Numbered from the stretch's first letter, positions 15,881 through 24,821 are shown. The stretch is DNA of 64,000 nucleotides from an uncultured Bacilli bacterium (GCA_910580185.1 CAJTWC010000004.1:84717-148716); one strand, 5' to 3'. Notes: generated by a model from the letters alone, not told the origin. Translations and numbers: made by a program.

Positions 15881-18800
15881 ATGAGGGTATCATTAATAAA
15901 AAGGGATAGAATAAGAAGTATAAATATTCCGGATATAGCATCCGGAAACTTTTGGGTTACTGACTATGATGAAAGTGGTAAGGAAGTAAACTTACTTAAT
16001 ATAACTGAAGAGCAAGGAACTTGGAAACTTATTAGTAACCAAGAGTTTTATTGTGAACTTAATAATACTTATGTAGCAGCGGTAACCTTAAAAGAATATG
16101 CTTTTTGTACTATAAAAAAAGCTTCTACGAATGAGGCTATGCTTATTTATACTTCTCCTTCTAGTGATGATAATGCATGTGATTACTATATTAGTCCTAA
16201 TGATACCAAAGAAATATTAATTGGTAGTAAATCGGGTTGTAACATAACGTTTAACGTGCTTGATAGCGAGCACGCTAAACTAGTTTTTGAAAATGGTAAA
16301 TATGTTTTATATTCACTTAGTAAGAGATATGGTACTTATGTTAATAATTTAAGAGTATTTGAAAAGAAAACCTTAGAGTACGGTGATACAATCTTTTTAA
16401 ACGGTCTTAAGATAGTGTTTATGAAGTATCAGTTTAATGCTAAGTTAAACATATATTATTATGGTAATAGCTTGCAGGTAAGCGGTCTTACTGCAGCAAC
16501 TTATGATAATATTGAAGAGTCTTTCACAGAAGACGCTGAAGACTTAGATATGAAGTGGTATAACGATAATGATTACTTTCATAAGACACCTCGTTTTGTA
16601 TCTGAAATAAAGGAAAAAGAAATAAAAATAGATGTTCCTCCTGCTAAGGAACCTGAAAATGATATGCCAGTAATACTTACGGTAGGTCCAATGCTTACGA
16701 TGAGTATGTCTTCTATGGTTATGGCTTTTACTTCGATTGCTAACCTTCGAAATGGTGGAGGATCACTTTCATCTGCGATGCCATCGATTGTTATGTCGAT
16801 TGCGATGGTTGCATCAACTCTTTTATGGCCAACTATAACACGTAAGTTTGAGGATAGAAGAAGAAAGAAAAAAGAAAAAGAAAGAATTAATAAGTATACC
16901 AAGTACATTGATGGTAAAAGAAAGGAAATTCAAGATGAACTTTTAAATCAAACAAATATTTTAAAAGGGAATTATCCTTCCTTACTTGATTGTAATAAAT
17001 TAATATTAGAGAAAAATCCTATTTTGTGGCAAAAAAGAATCGAGGATGAGGATTTTTTAAAGGTTAGCTTAGGATATGGTAGTTATCCTATGAAACTTAA
17101 ACTTACTTATCCAGAAGAACAATTTACGATGGAAGAAGACGAACTTAAAAACGTATCTGATAAATTAGGTAGAGAACCTAAAATCTTACAAAACGTACCT
17201 GTTCCGTATTCATTCATGGATAACCATATATCTGGTGTTATTGGTAAGTATGAAGATAGAAGTGATTATCTAAAAAAATTAATATTACAACTAATAACAT
17301 TTCATAGTTACATAGATTTAAAAATAGTAATATTAACTGATAATGATAAGAAAAGTACTTGGAAGGATATAAAGAACTTGCCACACTGTTTTACTGATGA
17401 TAAACTCTTAAGACTTTTCGCTTCTAAAAACGAAGAATATGGTGTTGTTTGCTCTTACTTAGAAAAAGTATTTAACGCAAGGCGTGACGTAGAACAAAGA
17501 GATATTAATCCTCATAAGTATGATAAAATTTTCCTTGTTATAACTGATTCATTTAAGATGGTTAGAAACCAAGATTTTATAGAAAACTTACTTAAAGAAA
17601 AGTCTAATTATGGATTTAGTTTGATAATTTCAAACGGTAATATCGCAACTTTACCAGAACAATGTAAAAGCTTTATAACGGTTAATGATAAGAATGGTAA
17701 TGCTATTAAAAACGTTGTAAACGAAGATAAACATGATTTTGTAATTGATGTTAATAACGGAATTAATTATAATGAATGCTATAAAATGCTTTCTAATATT
17801 CCAATTGAAACAAGTGATAATGGATCATCCAAAATTCCTGATAGAGTAGGATTTTTAGAGATGTATGACGTAGGTAAGATTGAACAGTTAAACTCGCTTA
17901 ATAGATGGCAAAAAAGTAATCCAATGGAAACGCTTGCAACGCCTGTTGGTTATGGTAAGAATAATGAATTACAATATATTGATTTACATGAAAAGTATCA
18001 TGGACCACATGGATTAGTCGCAGGTATGACTGGTTCTGGTAAATCGGAATTTATAATAAGTTATATATTATCACTTGCGGTAAATTATAATCCTTTAGAA
18101 GTTCAGTTTATATTAATTGACTATAAGGGTGGAGGACTTGCTGGTGCGTTTGAAAATGCTAACTCTGGTAAGAAGCTTCCACACTTAGTAGGTACGATTA
18201 CTAACTTAGATGCAAGTGAAATAAAAAGAAGTATATCATCGATTGAAAGTGAACTTAAAAGAAGACAAAGATTATTTAATGTAGCAAGGGATAAAAACGG
18301 AGAGTCAACGGTTGATATATATAAGTATCAAAGACTTTATCGTGAAGGTAAAGTAGACGAGCCAGTATCACACTTGTTTATTATTTCAGATGAGTTTGCG
18401 GAACTTAAAACACAACAACCAGAGTTTATGGAACAACTTATATCAACCGCTCGTATTGGTCGTTCACTTGGTGTTCACTTAATTCTTGCAACTCAAAAAC
18501 CAAGTGGTGTAGTAGATCCTCAAATTTGGTCTAACACTAGATTTAGGGTATGTTTAAGGGTTCAGGATAAAGGAGATTCTAACGAAGTTATTAAATGTCC
18601 TGATGCAGCCTTTTTAAAGCAAACTGGTAGGTTTTATTTCCAAGTTGGTTATAATGAAGTATTTACTTTAGGACAAGCTGCATGGGCTGGAGGACAGTAC
18701 GTTCCAAAAGAAAAGACTAAGAAGCAAATTGATACCACAATTAGCTTTATAAATAACGTAGGTCAGGTAGTAAGAAGTATAGAAACCAGAGAAAAAAAAG

Positions 18801-20536
18801 TAAATCTAGATGAGAAAAAATACGGAGAAGAATTATCTAACGTTGTTAATTATCTAGCAGATATTGCAAGTGAACAAAAACTTAAATCAAGACCTTTATG
18901 GTTAGAGAAAATACCAAACTTTATCAAGATTGGTGATTTGGTTAAAAAGTATGATTATAAAGTAAGAACAGGATTAATAGATATTCCAGTAGGTGAGTAT
19001 GATGTGCCAGAACAACAAAAGCAAAGCCTACTTACAGTTCCAATAAGTGCTAAAGGAAATACTTTAGTATATGGAGCACCAGGTTCTGGTAAAGAAAACT
19101 TTATAATGACACTTGTTTATGAAGCGATGAATCTTTATACCCCAGAGGACATTAATTTTTACATAATGGATTTTGGTGCGGAAATACTAAAAATATTTAA
19201 ACCTTCTGTGTATGTTGGTGATGTAGTTCAAATAGATGAAGAAGAAAAAATAGTTAATTTATATAAAATGCTAAATAGTATGATGGAGCAAAGAAAGAAT
19301 TTATTTTCTAATTATGGTGGTAACTTCTTTAATTATAATGCTAAAAGTGGTTCTAAAGTTCCAAGCATAGTAATTATTTTAAATAATTTTGAGGCATATC
19401 AAGATACGTATGAAGAATATGAAGATACGTTAAACGTTTTAACACGTGAATGTTCTAAATATGGAATATACTTTATAGCAACTTGCAATACACCAAATGG
19501 TATGAGGTTTAAAATTAAACAGAACTTCTCGCAGATATATTGCTTGCAACAAAATAACGAAGATGATTACTCAACTATTTTAGGTAACGTAAATAAAAGT
19601 TTTCCTTCTAAACTTTTTGGTAGAGGTATTATAAAGACGGAAAACGTTTATGAATTTCAAACCGCTTCGATTGATACTCAAGATAAAACAAATGATTTAA
19701 TTGAAGCTAAAATAAAAGAAGATAAAAATAAGTATAAGGTTAAAGCTAAAAATATTCCAATACTTCCAGAAATAGTTAATTATGAATCTATTGAAGATAG
19801 TTTAAATATAAATAGTATGGATACTATAATAGGTATTGAAAAGAAGAGTTTAGATGTTTCATCTTATAATTTTACTAAAAATTTAATAAACGTAATAACA
19901 GCAAATGAACCATCTATTATGAATGATTTTACTAATGCTTTTATTAGTCAGTTAAAAACAAAACCAGTTTTTCAAACAATGGTTGTAGATGCTGGGGAGA
20001 TGGATATTAATGAAAGTGTAAAAAGCGGAATTGTTTATGAAGAAAACGATTACAATGGTATTTTTGAAAAGATATTAAAGTATGAAACTGATTGTTATGA
20101 TTTATATGTTAATAATAATTATAATGTAAACGTATTAAGAAATCAGAAAAAAGTGTTATTTGTAATAAATGGCATTGATGGTTTTAAAAGCAAATTAACA
20201 TTAGAAAATCAAAATAAAATAAATGACTTCTTTAGTAAGGCTAAAGATTTAGGTATTATTAACTTCATCTTAATTGATAGTATTGATAAGATTAAAAAGA
20301 TAGAGTATGAAACTTGGTTTAAGGATGGTTTTAACGCATCAGATGGTATATGGATAGGTGATGGAATAAACGATCAGTTTACTCTTAAGGTATCTGTTAG
20401 AACTGATGAGGTAAGAGAATCTACCGAAGATGAGTTCTGTTTCGTACTTAAACGTGGTAAGCCGGTACTTGTTAAGTACATAAGTGATTTTACAAATAAA
20501 GTAGATGATGAAGATGAAATGTTAGAATTAGATTAA
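15881..20536 (+). CDS. essC: EssC/YukB-type type VII secretion ATPase
   Basis: Membrane-bound motor of the ESX system, 1551 residues. Residues about 105-182 form an FHA domain (LIGSKSGCNITF, then YGTYVNNLRV). Two membrane segments lie near 262-318, followed by a basic stretch. Three FtsK/SpoIIIE-like domains follow. D1 has GMTGSGKSEF (about 714-723), LFIISDEFAEL and ARIGRSLGVH, and looks active. D2 has GAPGSGKENF (about 1064), in which the usual Thr/Ser after Lys is Glu, and its Walker B reads IILNNFE, so it is probably degenerate. D3 has no clear P-loop. This is the T7SSb layout. EsaA, EssA and EssB genes are not in the window. Confidence 0.96.
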   Translation: MRVSLIKRDRIRSINIPDIASGNFWVTDYDESGKEVNLLNITEEQGTWKLISNQEFYCELNNTYVAAVTLKEYAFCTIKKASTNEAMLIYTSPSSDDNACDYYISPNDTKEILIGSKSGCNITFNVLDSEHAKLVFENGKYVLYSLSKRYGTYVNNLRVFEKKTLEYGDTIFLNGLKIVFMKYQFNAKLNIYYYGNSLQVSGLTAATYDNIEESFTEDAEDLDMKWYNDNDYFHKTPRFVSEIKEKEIKIDVPPAKEPENDMPVILTVGPMLTMSMSSMVMAFTSIANLRNGGGSLSSAMPSIVMSIAMVASTLLWPTITRKFEDRRRKKKEKERINKYTKYIDGKRKEIQDELLNQTNILKGNYPSLLDCNKLILEKNPILWQKRIEDEDFLKVSLGYGSYPMKLKLTYPEEQFTMEEDELKNVSDKLGREPKILQNVPVPYSFMDNHISGVIGKYEDRSDYLKKLILQLITFHSYIDLKIVILTDNDKKSTWKDIKNLPHCFTDDKLLRLFASKNEEYGVVCSYLEKVFNARRDVEQRDINPHKYDKIFLVITDSFKMVRNQDFIENLLKEKSNYGFSLIISNGNIATLPEQCKSFITVNDKNGNAIKNVVNEDKHDFVIDVNNGINYNECYKMLSNIPIETSDNGSSKIPDRVGFLEMYDVGKIEQLNSLNRWQKSNPMETLATPVGYGKNNELQYIDLHEKYHGPHGLVAGMTGSGKSEFIISYILSLAVNYNPLEVQFILIDYKGGGLAGAFENANSGKKLPHLVGTITNLDASEIKRSISSIESELKRRQRLFNVARDKNGESTVDIYKYQRLYREGKVDEPVSHLFIISDEFAELKTQQPEFMEQLISTARIGRSLGVHLILATQKPSGVVDPQIWSNTRFRVCLRVQDKGDSNEVIKCPDAAFLKQTGRFYFQVGYNEVFTLGQAAWAGGQYVPKEKTKKQIDTTISFINNVGQVVRSIETREKKVNLDEKKYGEELSNVVNYLADIASEQKLKSRPLWLEKIPNFIKIGDLVKKYDYKVRTGLIDIPVGEYDVPEQQKQSLLTVPISAKGNTLVYGAPGSGKENFIMTLVYEAMNLYTPEDINFYIMDFGAEILKIFKPSVYVGDVVQIDEEEKIVNLYKMLNSMMEQRKNLFSNYGGNFFNYNAKSGSKVPSIVIILNNFEAYQDTYEEYEDTLNVLTRECSKYGIYFIATCNTPNGMRFKIKQNFSQIYCLQQNNEDDYSTILGNVNKSFPSKLFGRGIIKTENVYEFQTASIDTQDKTNDLIEAKIKEDKNKYKVKAKNIPILPEIVNYESIEDSLNINSMDTIIGIEKKSLDVSSYNFTKNLINVITANEPSIMNDFTNAFISQLKTKPVFQTMVVDAGEMDINESVKSGIVYEENDYNGIFEKILKYETDCYDLYVNNNYNVNVLRNQKKVLFVINGIDGFKSKLTLENQNKINDFFSKAKDLGIINFILIDSIDKIKKIEYETWFKDGFNASDGIWIGDGINDQFTLKVSVRTDEVRESTEDEFCFVLKRGKPVLVKYISDFTNKVDDEDEMLELD

Positions 20537-20537
20537 A

Positions 20538-20570
20538 GTAAAAGAGATAAAATTCTTTTGCTTTTTCTTT
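20538..20570 (+). terminator. Terminator of the type VII locus
   Basis: GTAAAAGA and TCTTTTGC (one T-G pair) form a stem followed by T5 and more T-rich sequence, right after the essC stop. Confidence 0.7.
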
Positions 20571-20620
20571 ATATGTTTTATTAAATGTGTTAAAATATAA
20601 ATATAATAAAGGAGGTTTTT

Positions 20621-21079
20621 ATGAAAGAAGAAACAAAAAGAAAAATATTATTAGCAGTTATATGTATCGTTACTTTAGTAGTGCTTGTGGTAGCATTAAA
20701 ACTTAATGATAATAGAAAAGAAGATGAATTATCAACTTCAAAGATTAGTAATTATTTAACTGAAATAAATTATAATGAAATATCTACTCATGTTATAGAA
20801 CAACCTAGTGCTATAATTTATGTTTCTAATAGTAGTGAAGATGAAACAAAAAAATTTGATGAAATATTTATACCAATTATAAAAAAATATAACTTAGGAA
20901 ATGAAATTATATATATTAATATAAATGAAACTACGCTTGCGGATCCTATTTATCAATATGCTCCAGAACTTGTGTTTTATAAAAACGGAGAAGTATCTGA
21001 TGTAATAAACGTAAGTACTTTAAAAGACAAAAATGACGTTATTAAACTATTAAAAGAAAGAAGTGTAATAAATGATTAA
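20621..21079 (+). CDS. Membrane-anchored thioredoxin-fold-like protein without CxxC
   Basis: 152 residues: an N-terminal signal anchor (about 9-28, ILLAVICIVTLVVLVVALKL), a linker, then a soluble domain with the strand-helix-strand pattern of thioredoxins (SAIIYVSNSSEDETKKF, EIIYININ, APELVFYKNGEV). The position of the CxxC motif reads SNSSE, so it should not be a thiol oxidoreductase. A GGAGG site precedes the start. It overlaps trmL by 8 bases and probably belongs to that operon rather than to the type VII locus, from which a terminator separates it. Function unknown; the fold call is inferred from pattern. Confidence 0.65.
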   Translation: MKEETKRKILLAVICIVTLVVLVVALKLNDNRKEDELSTSKISNYLTEINYNEISTHVIEQPSAIIYVSNSSEDETKKFDEIFIPIIKKYNLGNEIIYININETTLADPIYQYAPELVFYKNGEVSDVINVSTLKDKNDVIKLLKERSVIND

Positions 21080-21599
21080 CGTAGTTTTATACCAGCCGGA
21101 AATACCAGGTAATACTGGTAATATAATGCGTACATGTGCCGCAACTAATACTAAACTTCATTTAATAAAACCACTTGGTTTTTCTTTAGATGAAAGTTAT
21201 ATAAAAAGAAGTGGTGCTAATTACATAAATGATTGTGATTATACGGTTTATGAAAACTGGGATGATTTTAAAAGTAAAAATAAAGGTACATATTACTATT
21301 TAACAAGATATGGTAAAAAGCCTCATACTTCGTTTGATTATAGTAAAAAAGATGAACGTATTTATCTTGTGTTTGGTAAGGAAAGTAGTGGTATACCACT
21401 AGATATATTAAAGGATGATTTAGATCATTGCCTAAGAATTCCAATGACTGATAAGGTTAGGGCACTTAACCTATCTAATTGTGCTGCTATAATGGTTTAT
21501 GAAGCCTTAAGGCAACAAGATTATAGGGATTTACTAAGAACAGAACCATTTAAGGGTGAAGATTATATAGAAACAGGAATAGATGCTAGCGAAAGCTAG
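21072..21599 (+). CDS. trmL: tRNA (cytidine/uridine-34-2'-O)-methyltransferase TrmL
   Basis: SPOUT (trefoil-knot) enzyme that 2'-O-methylates the wobble base of tRNA-Leu isoacceptors using S-adenosylmethionine. 175 residues, the usual size is about 155-160. Motifs: VLYQPEIPGNTGNIMRTCAA at the N-terminus (substrate loop), VFGKESSGIP (motif 2) and IPMTDKVRALNLSNCAAIM (motif 3, SAM-binding knot). The last 15-20 residues (KGEDYIETGIDASES) extend beyond the family core, and the last codons double as the 5' arm of the terminator. The start ATG overlaps the preceding gene by 8 bases. Confidence 0.95.
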   Translation: MINVVLYQPEIPGNTGNIMRTCAATNTKLHLIKPLGFSLDESYIKRSGANYINDCDYTVYENWDDFKSKNKGTYYYLTRYGKKPHTSFDYSKKDERIYLVFGKESSGIPLDILKDDLDHCLRIPMTDKVRALNLSNCAAIMVYEALRQQDYRDLLRTEPFKGEDYIETGIDASES

Positions 21600-21606
21600 T
21601 TTTTTT
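21586..21606 (+). terminator. Terminator overlapping the trmL stop codon
   Basis: CTAGC, GAAA loop, GCTAG, then T7. The TAG stop codon (21597-21599) is inside the 3' arm. Confidence 0.85.
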
Positions 21607-21643
21607 ATTAGATAATTAGAATTTTTAAAGTGCAAACAAAACA

Positions 21644-21672
21644 TTTCAAAGTGCAATTTTTGCACTCTGAAA
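21644..21672. repeat. Inverted repeat with AGTGCAA half-sites
   Basis: TTTCA-A-AGTGCAA and TTGCACT-C-TGAAA pair with one mismatch around a 3-base loop. A third AAGTGCAA copy lies at about 21627-21634 in direct orientation. This looks more like an operator for a lost regulator than a terminator, since no T-run follows. Confidence 0.45.
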
Positions 21673-21714
21673 TTGATAAAATAGACAAAATATGATATTC
21701 TAAATAGAATTTTA

Positions 21715-21912
21715 TGTACGGCTAGTTTAAAAAGTAAAATATTTATTAGGTTATTTTATAAAGAGGATTATGAAATTATAAATAAAATTAAGAAAAGTGA
21801 TGTAGGATTGAAGGTATTATTTAAAATAAATAAAAACGATTATCCTATAAAAGAAGAGTATGACCTAGTTATTTTAGAAAAATCAGAAAATACTAATCAA
21901 AAACTAATGTAA
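21715..21912 (+). pseudogene. Unidentified coding relic
   Basis: The frame ending TAA 21910 is open from 21685 and reads like a protein end (KIFIRLFYKEDYEIINKIKK, then KNDYPIKEEYDLVILEKS), but there is no start codon or ribosome site in it, and it stops just inside a strong terminator. I read it as the 3' remnant of a lost gene. I do not recognise the family. A similar short piece (LSDELLILVLEKSKVKEV) ends at about 22070 in the next segment, which may be a related fragment. Confidence 0.4.
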
Positions 21913-21936
21913 TAGTAATTGATTAGTATTTTTTTA
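21889..21936 (+). terminator. Terminator of the relic
   Basis: Perfect 12-bp arms AATACTAATCAA (21889-21900) and TTGATTAGTATT (21919-21930) followed by T5. Confidence 0.8.
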
Positions 21937-21965
21937 TTGTAGTCAAAACAAACGTTTGGTATAAT
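21937..21965 (+). promoter_or_regulatory. Promoter upstream of the RhuM-Fic pseudogene
   Basis: -35 TTGTAG (21937-21942), 17-base spacer, perfect -10 TATAAT (21960-21965). The spacer contains the palindrome CAAACGTTTG, a possible operator. The leader to 22131 contains an inverted repeat CTAAGGTAA / TTACG-CCTTAG around 22068-22095. Confidence 0.6.
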
Positions 21966-22131
21966 ATTCTTGTTATATAAAGTCCAAACTTCGCTTGTAC
22001 GAAGAGATCTAAGTGATGAATTGTTAATTTTAGTGTTGGAAAAATCTAAAGTAAAGGAGGTTATTTGCTAAGGTAACAATACATTACGCCTTAGTTTGCA
22101 TTTAAAAAATACAAATAAGGAGAAAAGAAAA

Positions 22132-23082
22132 TTGAAAAATGAAATTATTTTGTTTGAAGAAGAGGATATAAAATTAGAAGTAAATATGAAAGATGATACT
22201 GTTTGGCTTAATAGAAGTCAAATAGCTGAACTATTTGAAAGAGACATTAAAACTATCGGTAAGCATATAAATAATGCTTTAGTTGAAGAATTAGATAATT
22301 CAACTGTCGCAAAATTTGCGACAACCACTAAACATGGTGCAATAGAAGGTAAAACACAAACTAGAATGGTTGAGTATTATAATTTAGATATGATAATAAG
22401 TGTAGGTTATCGTGTTAAATCAAAGTGAGGCATAGCGTTTAGAAGGTGGGCTAATAAAGTTCTTAAAGATTATTTATTAAAAGGCTATGCTGCTAATAAC
22501 AAAAGGCTAGAATATTTAGAGAAGACCATTAAATTAATTGAGATAGCTAACAGAGCAGACGAAAGGTTAGAAGATGCTGATGCTAAAAGTATATTAAAAG
22601 TAATAGGTAATTACTCTAAAGCTCTTAATTTACTTGATGATTATGATCACAAAACATTAAGTTTAAGAAAAGAAACTACAAGTAATAAGATAATTACTTA
22701 TGAGGATTGTAAAAATTTAATTAACACTTTAAGGTTTAACGAAGAAAGTGATATATTTGCTCTGGAAAGAAATGAAGGGCTAAAAAGTATTATAAATACT
22801 TTATATCAAACTTACGATGGTAAAGATGTATATCATAGTTTGGAAGAAAAAGCAGCTAATTTTCTTTATTTAACAGTTAAAAATCATGTGTTTATAGATG
22901 GTAATAAAAGAATAGCTGCTACTTTGTTTATATATTTCTTGCAATTTTATGAAATGTTATATAAAGATAATAAAAAGATAATTGATAATAATACGTTAGC
23001 ATCTTTAACAATTTTAATCGCGGAGTCTAATCCTAAAGAAAAAGATATATTAATAAGCCTAATAACTAACTTTCTAACATAA
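22132..23082 (+). pseudogene. rhuM: RhuM-family protein with C-terminal Fic/DOC domain, broken by one stop codon
   Basis: Starting at TTG 22132 (AAGGAG at 22117-22122), the frame gives EIILFEEEDIKLEVN, VWLNRSQIAELFERDIKTIG and ISVGYRVKSK, then TGA at 22426-22428. The same frame goes on with GIAFRRWANKVLKDYLLKGY and runs to 23082, ending in a Fic/DOC-like half with HVFIDGNKRIAATLF (core HxFxDGN). RhuM proteins normally read SKRGxxFRxWA here, so the TGA replaces an Arg codon (AGA to TGA). One substitution explains the damage. RhuM-Fic proteins are accessory genes of phage, island and restriction regions, with no settled function; Fic domains usually transfer AMP to proteins. Confidence 0.88.
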
Positions 23083-23108
23083 AAAAAGTACAGTAAATGT
23101 ACTTTTTT
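23082..23108. terminator. Bidirectional terminator between convergent genes
   Basis: 11-bp perfect arms AAAAAAGTACA (23082-23092) and TGTACTTTTTT (23098-23108). A-run and T-run on the two sides let it serve both the plus-strand RhuM relic and the minus-strand lipoprotein gene. Confidence 0.85.
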
Positions 23109-23979
23109 AATTACTTACTTCTAGTTTTATTGAATTTATATTTTCCATCATAATTGATATATAATCTTCTTTATTTTTTCTATCACTAGCATCTAGTGTA
23201 GAAATAGTGTTTAATTTGATAGTATTAAAGTTATATGTTTCTTTTAATGTTTTAATTGTATTATTTTCTTCTTCATTATCTTTTAAAAATACATAACTAA
23301 TTTCCTTGTTACTTAGCATTTTTTTAACGTCAGCGATAACTTTATCAGTAAGGTTATCATTTTCTTCTAATGAAATAACGTTAAATCCATACTTTTCTAA
23401 AAACTTAAAAGTATCAGAACTAACAACGATAGTTGGGTTATTACTTGATGTAGCAATTTGCTTTAGCTCAGCATCAACCTCGGATAGTGAAAGTTTTAAC
23501 TTTTCATAATTTTCTTCAATTTTTTTAATTTCGATGTTTTTACCAATGTATTCTTCTAATCCTTTTTTTATGTTAGATGCCATCATTAAATAATTAGATG
23601 GATTAAGCCATGACTCAGCAACATCATACGTATAAGTCATGCCTAAGGATGCATCTATTACTTTTATTCGTTTATTTTTATTCAACATGCTAACAGCATA
23701 ATCTTTTTCTTTTTTTATGGTTCCGTTATAAACGTATAAATCACTTTTGCTATAATCATTTAATTGCTTATTTGTTAACTTATAATTTTTATAATTCGTT
23801 CCATCTGGATAGATTCCATATATGGCAATTTCATCACCATATAAGTTTTCTAAAATGTATTCTACCGGATATACACTAGTATAGGCTGTCATTGCAACAG
23901 TATTGTTTTCCTTGGTACAGCCACTAAGTATAAACAGTGATAAAATAACCCCCATAATAGCTAAAATTTTACTTTTCAT
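23107..23979 (-). CDS. ZnuA/TroA-like lipoprotein lacking the usual metal ligands
   Basis: 290 residues from the ATG at 23979 (AAGGAAG upstream); longer starts exist but lack a site. Signal peptide with lipobox LSGC. The rest follows the cluster A-I metal-binding family: TSVYPVEYILENLYGD, the NKQLNDYSKSDLYVYNG segment, a long linking helix and VVSSDTFKFLEKYGFNVISL. However the positions that normally hold His ligands differ: PDGTNYKNYKL for DPHxYEP, AESWLNPSN for DPHxWLDP, and SSDTF for HDAF. It may have become an adhesin or bind a different ligand. No permease or ATPase gene is adjacent. It overlaps yidD by 11 bases. Confidence 0.8.
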   Translation of the reverse strand: MKSKILAIMGVILSLFILSGCTKENNTVAMTAYTSVYPVEYILENLYGDEIAIYGIYPDGTNYKNYKLTNKQLNDYSKSDLYVYNGTIKKEKDYAVSMLNKNKRIKVIDASLGMTYTYDVAESWLNPSNYLMMASNIKKGLEEYIGKNIEIKKIEENYEKLKLSLSEVDAELKQIATSSNNPTIVVSSDTFKFLEKYGFNVISLEENDNLTDKVIADVKKMLSNKEISYVFLKDNEEENNTIKTLKETYNFNTIKLNTISTLDASDRKNKEDYISIMMENINSIKLEVSN

Positions 23980-24202
23980 TTTTATTCTTCCTTTCTGGTA
24001 CGGGATCATATCCATACGTTCCAAAAGGGTTACACTTTAAAATTCTTTTAAATCCTAGAAATACACCTTTTATCGAACCATGTTCTTTAATTGCTATTTT
24101 CATATACTCTGAACAAGAGGGTATATGCTTGCAGTAACCATGAAACGGTCCAGGAACTTTTTGATATATATTTATTATCCCAATTAATATATTTTTTATC
24201 AT
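23969..24202 (-). CDS. yidD: Membrane protein insertion efficiency factor YidD
   Basis: 77 residues. YidD is a small, amphipathic, membrane-associated protein that helps YidC insert membrane proteins. Seen here: NIYQKVPGPFHGYCKHIPSC (family: YQ...SP...CRFxPSCSxY), SCSEYMKIAIKEHG, and RILKCNPFGTYGYDPVP. All three conserved cysteines are present. It is not next to rpmH/rnpA/yidC as in many bacteria, but lies divergent from mraZ, with a ZnuA-like lipoprotein downstream. Confidence 0.95.
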   Translation of the reverse strand: MIKNILIGIINIYQKVPGPFHGYCKHIPSCSEYMKIAIKEHGSIKGVFLGFKRILKCNPFGTYGYDPVPERKNKNEK

Positions 24203-24312
24203 AAATCAATTTTACCATTTTTTAATTAATAATGATAGTGTTATTAGCTAAAAAAAATATTTTACTTCTTTACGTCAAGTTTAAATAATATGAATCTTTT
24301 ACTTGAATTCTA

Positions 24313-24342
24313 TGGACATTTTAACGTGTATTATGGTATTAT
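24313..24342 (+). promoter_or_regulatory. Promoter of the mraZ cluster
   Basis: -35 TGGACA (24313-24318), 18-base spacer, -10 TATTAT (24337-24342), directly followed by the MraZ repeats. Confidence 0.6.
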
Positions 24343-24377
24343 AGTGGTAGCCAGTGGAATATAGTGGTAGAATGTGG
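24343..24377 (+). promoter_or_regulatory. MraZ operator of four GTGG repeats
   Basis: AGTGG at 24343, 24353 and 24363 and TGTGG at 24373, spaced exactly 10 bases apart, one helical turn. MraZ is known to bind tandem GTGG-type repeats before its own gene and to control the division cluster. The repeats sit over the start of transcription, which fits autorepression. Confidence 0.85.
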
Positions 24378-24386
24378 GGGATAGAT

Positions 24387-24821
24387 ATGTTCATGGGTGA
24401 GTTTCATCATAACATTGATGATAAAGCAAGATTAGTTTTACCTTCAAAATTTAGATATGAACTTGGTGAAACGTTCGTTGTTACCCGTGGGTTAGAAGGA
24501 TGCTTATTTGTATATTCTAAAACCGAGTGGGAAAACTTAGTGAACAAATTAAAAAAACTTCCTTTTACCAAAAAAGATGCGAGAGCTTTCTTAAGATTCT
24601 TTTTATCAGGAGCAGCAGAATGCACTTTTGACAAACAAGGCAGGGTAGCTATTCCATCACCACTAGCAAGTTATGCAAACCTAAAGAAAGAATGTGTGGT
24701 TATTGGTGTTAATGATAGACTGGAAATATGGTCTTTAGAAGCATTTGATAAATTCTTTAGTGAAAATGAAGAAAATATGTCAGATTTAGCAGAAAGCTTA
24801 TTTGATGGTATGGAGGTTTAG
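24387..24821 (+). CDS. mraZ: Transcriptional regulator MraZ
   Basis: 144 residues from the ATG at 24387, which has GGGGGA upstream; a start at 24354 would fall inside the operator. MraZ is a ring-forming AbrB-fold DNA-binding protein with two SpoVT/AbrB-like repeats: FHHNIDDKARLVLPSKFR (about 5-22) and CTFDKQGRVAIPSPLASY (about 78-96), each with the DxKGR/LxxPxxxR-type motif. It is the first gene of the division/cell-wall cluster and probably represses it through the repeats just upstream. The stop codon touches the rsmH start. Confidence 0.96.
   Translation: MFMGEFHHNIDDKARLVLPSKFRYELGETFVVTRGLEGCLFVYSKTEWENLVNKLKKLPFTKKDARAFLRFFLSGAAECTFDKQGRVAIPSPLASYANLKKECVVIGVNDRLEIWSLEAFDKFFSENEENMSDLAESLFDGMEV

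Noticed and set aside
20621..21079. Idea that this gene is EssA or EssB of the type VII system
   Set aside because: It has a single membrane segment at the N-terminus and a thioredoxin-like pattern, and a terminator separates it from essC; neither protein's layout fits.
22426..22428. TGA in the RhuM-Fic gene read as tryptophan (Mycoplasma-type code)
   Set aside because: Several intact genes of the window end with TGA (e.g. at 4459, 42594, 54035), and the family has Arg, not Trp, at this place.
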